Positions 61,198 through 64,000 of a DNA stretch of 64,000 nt are shown in pieces. Where the stretch lies: positions 62,001-126,000 of the forward strand of contig CATYOF010000002.1 of the NCBI GenBank assembly GCA_958410215.1, read 5' to 3'. The number at the start of each line of letters is the position of its first letter. Position 1 is the stretch's first letter. This DNA is from an uncultured Cryptobacterium sp. (GTDB lineage: Bacteria > Actinomycetota > Coriobacteriia > Coriobacteriales > Eggerthellaceae). Position numbers and translations under genes: made by a program. Under the pieces are notes generated by a model. That model saw nothing but the letters and a program-made list of their open reading frames with translations, was not told the DNA's origin and ran no database searches.

Positions 61198-62244
61198 ATG
61201 AGCACTAAAATCGCAACACAAAAGCGGGCATTCGTTGCGGCCGTAATGGCTGTTATTCTTTTAGTGGGTCTTATGGTTCCCACGGTTTCCGCTTACGCTG
61301 AACCTACTTCGGCAGAAAAACGCGCCGAAGCAAAACAAGTCCTTGAGCAGCTTGAAGAAATGCAGGTAAAGCTGGATGAAGCATCCAACGACTACTATGC
61401 AGCACTTGATGCTCAGGAAGAAGCCGAAGCTAAGGTTGTAGAAGCCCAAGCAAAAGTTGATGAAAAAACAAAAGAGATTGAAGGTTACCAAGAGCAACTG
61501 GGCGATCGTGCTCGAGATATGTATCGTTCGGGCTCCATCAGCTTTGTTGATGTAATTTTGGGCGCATCTTCGTTTGAGGAATTTGCAACCACCTGGAACA
61601 TGCTGGAAATGCTCAATGAAGACGATGCAGAACTGGTTCAGCAAACTAAAGATGCGCGTGAAGAATTAGAAGCAGCAAAGGCTGAAGCTGAAGAGCAGGC
61701 GCAAATTGCTGCTGATAAAACCGCTGAAGCCCAAGCTGTAAAGGAAGAAGCTGAAGCAACAACGGCAGAAATGCAGGAAACTTATGACCAGCTTTCTGCT
61801 GAAGCTGAAGAGCTTTTGAAGAAGGAAGAGGAAGAGGCTGAACGTGCTCGTCAGGCAGCAGCTGAAGCTGCATTAAAGAATCAGCCTTCCGGCGGTAATT
61901 ACAACAATGACAAAGTGCCAACGGTAACGGGCAATGTTATTGTAGACCGTGCTTATGCACAACTTGGCAAGCCTTATGTATGGGGAGCGGCTGGCCCCGA
62001 TGCGTTTGACTGCTCTGGTTTAGTTGGCTATTGCATTACGGGTAAATATGGTAATCATTGGACTTATACGGGTGCAATGAATAACTGGACTCACGTTTCC
62101 AATCCTCAACCGGGGGACTTCTGCTTAAACAGCCATCATACCGGTGTGTATATTGGTAATGGTCAAATGATTCATGCGCCTCGTACGGGCGATGTGGTAA
62201 AAATTAGTGCAGTTCATGCAGGAATGTGGTACGTGCGCTATTAA
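61198..62244 (+). CDS. Secreted NlpC/P60 peptidoglycan endopeptidase with coiled coil (paralogue 2)
   Basis: The 348-residue paralogue shares the whole layout of the preceding gene: signal peptide (VAAVMAVILLVGLMVPTVSAYA), coiled coil with GDRARDMYRSGSISFVDVILG, short linker and an NlpC/P60 domain with FDCSGLVGYC near 272 and HHTGVYIGNGQMIHAP near 314. The linker is much shorter. ATG 61198 follows GAGGAAGGA by 10 nt; a longer frame from 61129 or 61168 is less supported. A terminator separates the paralogues, so they can be expressed independently. Confidence 0.9.
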   Translation: MSTKIATQKRAFVAAVMAVILLVGLMVPTVSAYAEPTSAEKRAEAKQVLEQLEEMQVKLDEASNDYYAALDAQEEAEAKVVEAQAKVDEKTKEIEGYQEQLGDRARDMYRSGSISFVDVILGASSFEEFATTWNMLEMLNEDDAELVQQTKDAREELEAAKAEAEEQAQIAADKTAEAQAVKEEAEATTAEMQETYDQLSAEAEELLKKEEEEAERARQAAAEAALKNQPSGGNYNNDKVPTVTGNVIVDRAYAQLGKPYVWGAAGPDAFDCSGLVGYCITGKYGNHWTYTGAMNNWTHVSNPQPGDFCLNSHHTGVYIGNGQMIHAPRTGDVVKISAVHAGMWYVRY

Positions 62245-62325
62245 GCAGTCGTAAGTGTTAACAGAAGCCGTTTCGCTTGCTAATTATGGAGGAAGCGGGG
62301 CGGCGCTGTTCTTTTTATAAAGATG

Positions 62326-62334
62326 TGCTAATAT
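62326..62334 (+). promoter_or_regulatory. Extended -10 promoter for tRNA-Pro
   Basis: TGCTAATAT is a TG-N-TAATAT element 56 bp before the mature tRNA 5' end. No good -35 is seen. Confidence 0.45.
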
Positions 62335-62389
62335 AGCACCCGCTAATTACCGATGTTCTTTAGTAGGAGCACTTGGCTTAGTTGGCAAA

Positions 62390-62466
62390 CGGGATGTGGC
62401 TCAGCTTGGTAGAGCGCTGCGTTCGGGACGCAGAGGTCGCAGGTTCGAATCCTGTCATCCCGACCA
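62390..62466 (+). tRNA. tRNA-Pro (anticodon CGG)
   Basis: Acceptor arms CGGGATG and CATCCCG pair, the D arm contains GCTCAGCTTGGTAGAGC, the anticodon stem CTGCG/CGCAG holds loop TTCGGGA giving CGG, and the T arm is CAGGTTCGAATCCTG. CCA is encoded. Total 77 nt. Confidence 0.95.
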
Positions 62467-62481
62467 TTTCAACCACTAAGG

Positions 62482-62511
62482 GAGCGTTACGTATAGGTAT
62501 CGCTCTTTTTT
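62482..62511 (+). terminator. Terminator after tRNA-Pro
   Basis: GAGCGTTAC and its partner GGTATCGCTC form an imperfect stem followed by TTTTTT. Confidence 0.75.
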
Positions 62512-62641
62512 GCTAGAGTGAAACCATTCACTCGAAGGTAGAAAAACTGGGTGTCGCTTGCGGTTTTTACCATAGGCGCTGGGCAGCAGGCCTTGTGCTG
62601 CATGACTCCGAAGAGATTGCCTAGGATGTGGAGGTACTTGC

Positions 62642-62932
62642 ATGAAAATAGGACCTTTCGGCATTTTTGAAATTGCCATTATCCTTATCGTTATTCTTAT
62701 TATTTTTGGTCCAAAAAATCTTCCCAAGTTGGGCACTGCAATTGGTAAAGCGGTAAAGAATTTGCGCGAAGGTTTGGGCGGAAATAAAAAGGTCCAAGAA
62801 GCTGAAGAAGTTCCGACTAAAGAGGCTAAAGATAGCGCCCCTGAAGAAATTGAGGTGGAAGTTATTGATAAGCCTGAACCAACTTCAGCTAAGCCCGCGC
62901 CAAAAGGCAAAGAAGAAACCAACAACGCTTAA
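62642..62932 (+). CDS. tatA: Twin-arginine translocase subunit TatA/TatE
   Basis: The 96-residue protein has one N-terminal helix (FEIAIILIVILIIFG), the hinge FGPKNLPKLG, an amphipathic helix (TAIGKAVKNLREGLGG) and an acidic/Lys/Pro tail. It forms the pore of the Tat system for folded proteins. GGAGG lies 7 nt before the ATG. tatC is not in the window. Confidence 0.92.
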   Translation: MKIGPFGIFEIAIILIVILIIFGPKNLPKLGTAIGKAVKNLREGLGGNKKVQEAEEVPTKEAKDSAPEEIEVEVIDKPEPTSAKPAPKGKEETNNA

Positions 62933-62962
62933 AACAAGCTTAAGCGGTATAGAAAGTAAAGT

Positions 62963-62995
62963 AAGGGGCACGTTCTTCGCGAGCGCGCCCCTTTC
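62963..62995 (+). terminator. Weak terminator after tatA
   Basis: AAGGGGC and GCCCCTT form a 7-bp stem with a long, GC-rich loop; only TTT follows. Confidence 0.45.
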
Positions 62996-63051
62996 GCAGG
63001 TAAAGAAAGGACAAGAGGCCAAGTCTGCGCTTGGTCGAGGGGTAGTACATT

Positions 63052-63522
63052 ATGGCTGATAACAACTACATTCTGACCGAAGAAGGCAAAGAAAAGCTCG
63101 AAGAGGAATTGCATTATCTGGAAACAGAAAAGCGTGCTGAAATTGGCGAGCGTATTCGTGTAGCACGTGAATTTGGCGACATTTCCGAAAACTCTGAATA
63201 TGACGATGCTAAAAACGAGCAGGGCATGATGGAGGCTCGTATTGCAGAAATTACGCGCATCTTAAGCGAAGCTACTGTTGTTTCTGCTCCTAAACGTTCT
63301 GGCAAGGTAAATATTGGCAGCCGTGTAACGGTTGAAATGGGTGGCCGCGAGCGCGTGTTTTCTATCGTTGGTGCTGCCGAAAGCGATTCTGCAGCGGGCA
63401 AAATTTCGAATGAATCACCCGTAGGATCGGCTCTTTTGGGTCACAAAAAGGACGACGAAGTGGAAACCACCGGTCCTACCGGTCGTGTTATCAAGATGAA
63501 GATCTTGAAGATTGAACACTAA
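63052..63522 (+). CDS. greA: Transcription elongation factor GreA
   Basis: The 156-residue factor has the N-terminal coiled-coil hairpin (about 1-78) ending in DISENSEYDDAKNEQG, whose acidic tip supports RNA cleavage in backtracked RNA polymerase, and the C-terminal globular domain (GSRVTVEMGGRERVFSIVG, ISNESPVGSALLGHKKDDEVE). GAGGGG lies upstream of the ATG. lysS follows, a common pairing in actinobacteria. Confidence 0.95.
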   Translation: MADNNYILTEEGKEKLEEELHYLETEKRAEIGERIRVAREFGDISENSEYDDAKNEQGMMEARIAEITRILSEATVVSAPKRSGKVNIGSRVTVEMGGRERVFSIVGAAESDSAAGKISNESPVGSALLGHKKDDEVETTGPTGRVIKMKILKIEH

Positions 63523-63625
63523 ATTATCAGTTTTTGTATGGTAGGGGCATTAGCCTTTCAGGAAGAAAGATAACAAACAGCAGGAACGGGCATTATAAAA
63601 GCCTGCTCTAAAGAAATGGACAACA

Positions 63626-64000
63626 ATGGCACAAGATTCAACAGAACAGATTATTGAAGACGATCCTATTGAAGTTCGTCGCGCAAAGCGCGAGGCTATG
63701 CTGGCCGAAGGAAAAAACCCTTATGGTCATGCATATAACTATTCTCATCATGTAGCCGATTTGGATGAAAAATACCAGGATCTGGGTGATGGTGAAAATA
63801 CCGAAGACCGCGTGGCGGTTGCCGGCCGCATTGTGGCAAAGCGCGTTCAGGGAAAAATTATTTTCTTCGAACTGTTGGATTCCACCGGAAAAATTCAGCT
63901 GTTCTGTCGAATTAATGCTTTGGGCGAAGATACCTTTGCAGAAATGAAGGATCTTGACCTGGGCGACTGGATTGGCGCTGAAGGTTTGGTAATGCGTACT
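63626..64000 (+). CDS. lysS: Lysyl-tRNA synthetase, class II, 5' part
   Basis: The frame opens at ATG 63626 (MAQDSTEQIIEDDPIEVRR) and runs 125 codons to the window edge. The anticodon-binding OB fold is visible: RVAVAGRIVAKRVQGKIIFFELLD, GKIQLFCRIN, LGDWIGAEGLVMRT. It charges tRNA-Lys. The class II catalytic motifs lie beyond the window. The ribosome site is weak. It follows greA by about 100 bp. Confidence 0.92.
   Translation, partial: MAQDSTEQIIEDDPIEVRRAKREAMLAEGKNPYGHAYNYSHHVADLDEKYQDLGDGENTEDRVAVAGRIVAKRVQGKIIFFELLDSTGKIQLFCRINALGEDTFAEMKDLDLGDWIGAEGLVMRT

Noticed and set aside
1..64000. CRISPR array
   Set aside because: The tandem arrays have no unique spacers of constant length between identical repeats and no cas genes are present.

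Overview
The window reads as a chromosomal segment of a Gram-positive, moderately low-GC actinobacterium. My best guess is the class Coriobacteriia, probably Eggerthellales. This rests on the gene mix: a murT/gatD function with LCP protein and NlpC/P60 cell-wall enzymes, cydABDC, CoA-ester genes (two CoA-transferase families, a CoA ligase, a crotonase), an aldo/keto reductase with ferredoxin-type clusters, O-acetylhomoserine sulfhydrylation, long-form HPF, tatA and greA-lysS. Shine-Dalgarno sites are clear and several promoters look extended -10. The family assignment is inference; no rRNA is present.

Layout. 1-16.2 kb: a partial CoA-transferase, citrate synthase, pyrE, a 4Fe-4S aldo/keto reductase, a PF06541 membrane protein, a serine-hydrolase-like protein, a CNNM/CBS transporter, then the cytochrome bd genes cydA-cydB and cydD-cydC on the minus strand, split by a 200-bp inverted-repeat element. 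16.6-21.1 kb is a scarred, partly acquired region: a truncated DUF1848 gene behind a perfect SOS box, a GC-rich MFS gene fused to the C-terminal half of a methyltransferase, its TetR regulator with two matching operators, and a remnant of a heavy-metal P-type ATPase. 21.1-31.3 kb: a Nudix/metallo-beta-lactamase pair, then class III CoA-transferase, crotonase and CoA ligase genes, with a cstA gene broken by a 10-bp duplication. 31.9-42.6 kb: a fused MurT-GatD protein, an LCP ligase, glpK, rlmH and an MMPL/heptad-repeat operon. 42.8-48.7 kb: lysA, hom, metA, metY and a universal stress protein. 48.8-49.9 kb is noncoding and looks like it carries RNA genes. 49.9-64 kb: HAD, VanZ, MFS, GNAT, a polar amino acid ABC transporter, hpf with a likely raiA-type RNA, nhaA, two NlpC/P60 paralogues, tRNA-Pro, tatA, greA and the start of lysS.

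How the genes work together. The lysA-hom-metA-metY block makes lysine/diaminopimelate and methionine precursors; MetA has the glutamate linked to acetyl-CoA use, which matches the neighbouring O-acetylhomoserine sulfhydrylase. MurT-GatD amidates lipid II, the LCP protein attaches wall polymers and the NlpC/P60 pair remodels peptidoglycan. CydDC supports assembly of the CydAB oxidase. The CoA-transferase, ligase and crotonase suggest activation and turnover of carboxylic acids as CoA esters, though terminators separate them.

The most unusual theme is repeat-driven change. Many intergenic regions carry short, degenerate tandem arrays (unit 14-35 bp) whose sequence differs at every locus. Similar duplications occur inside genes (cydC, the metallo-beta-lactamase gene, the CpXC gene), and one 10-bp duplication frameshifts cstA. 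There are also fold-back elements of 100-200 bp and two noncoding RNA candidates of unknown family. No CRISPR array, complete insertion sequence or phage was seen.
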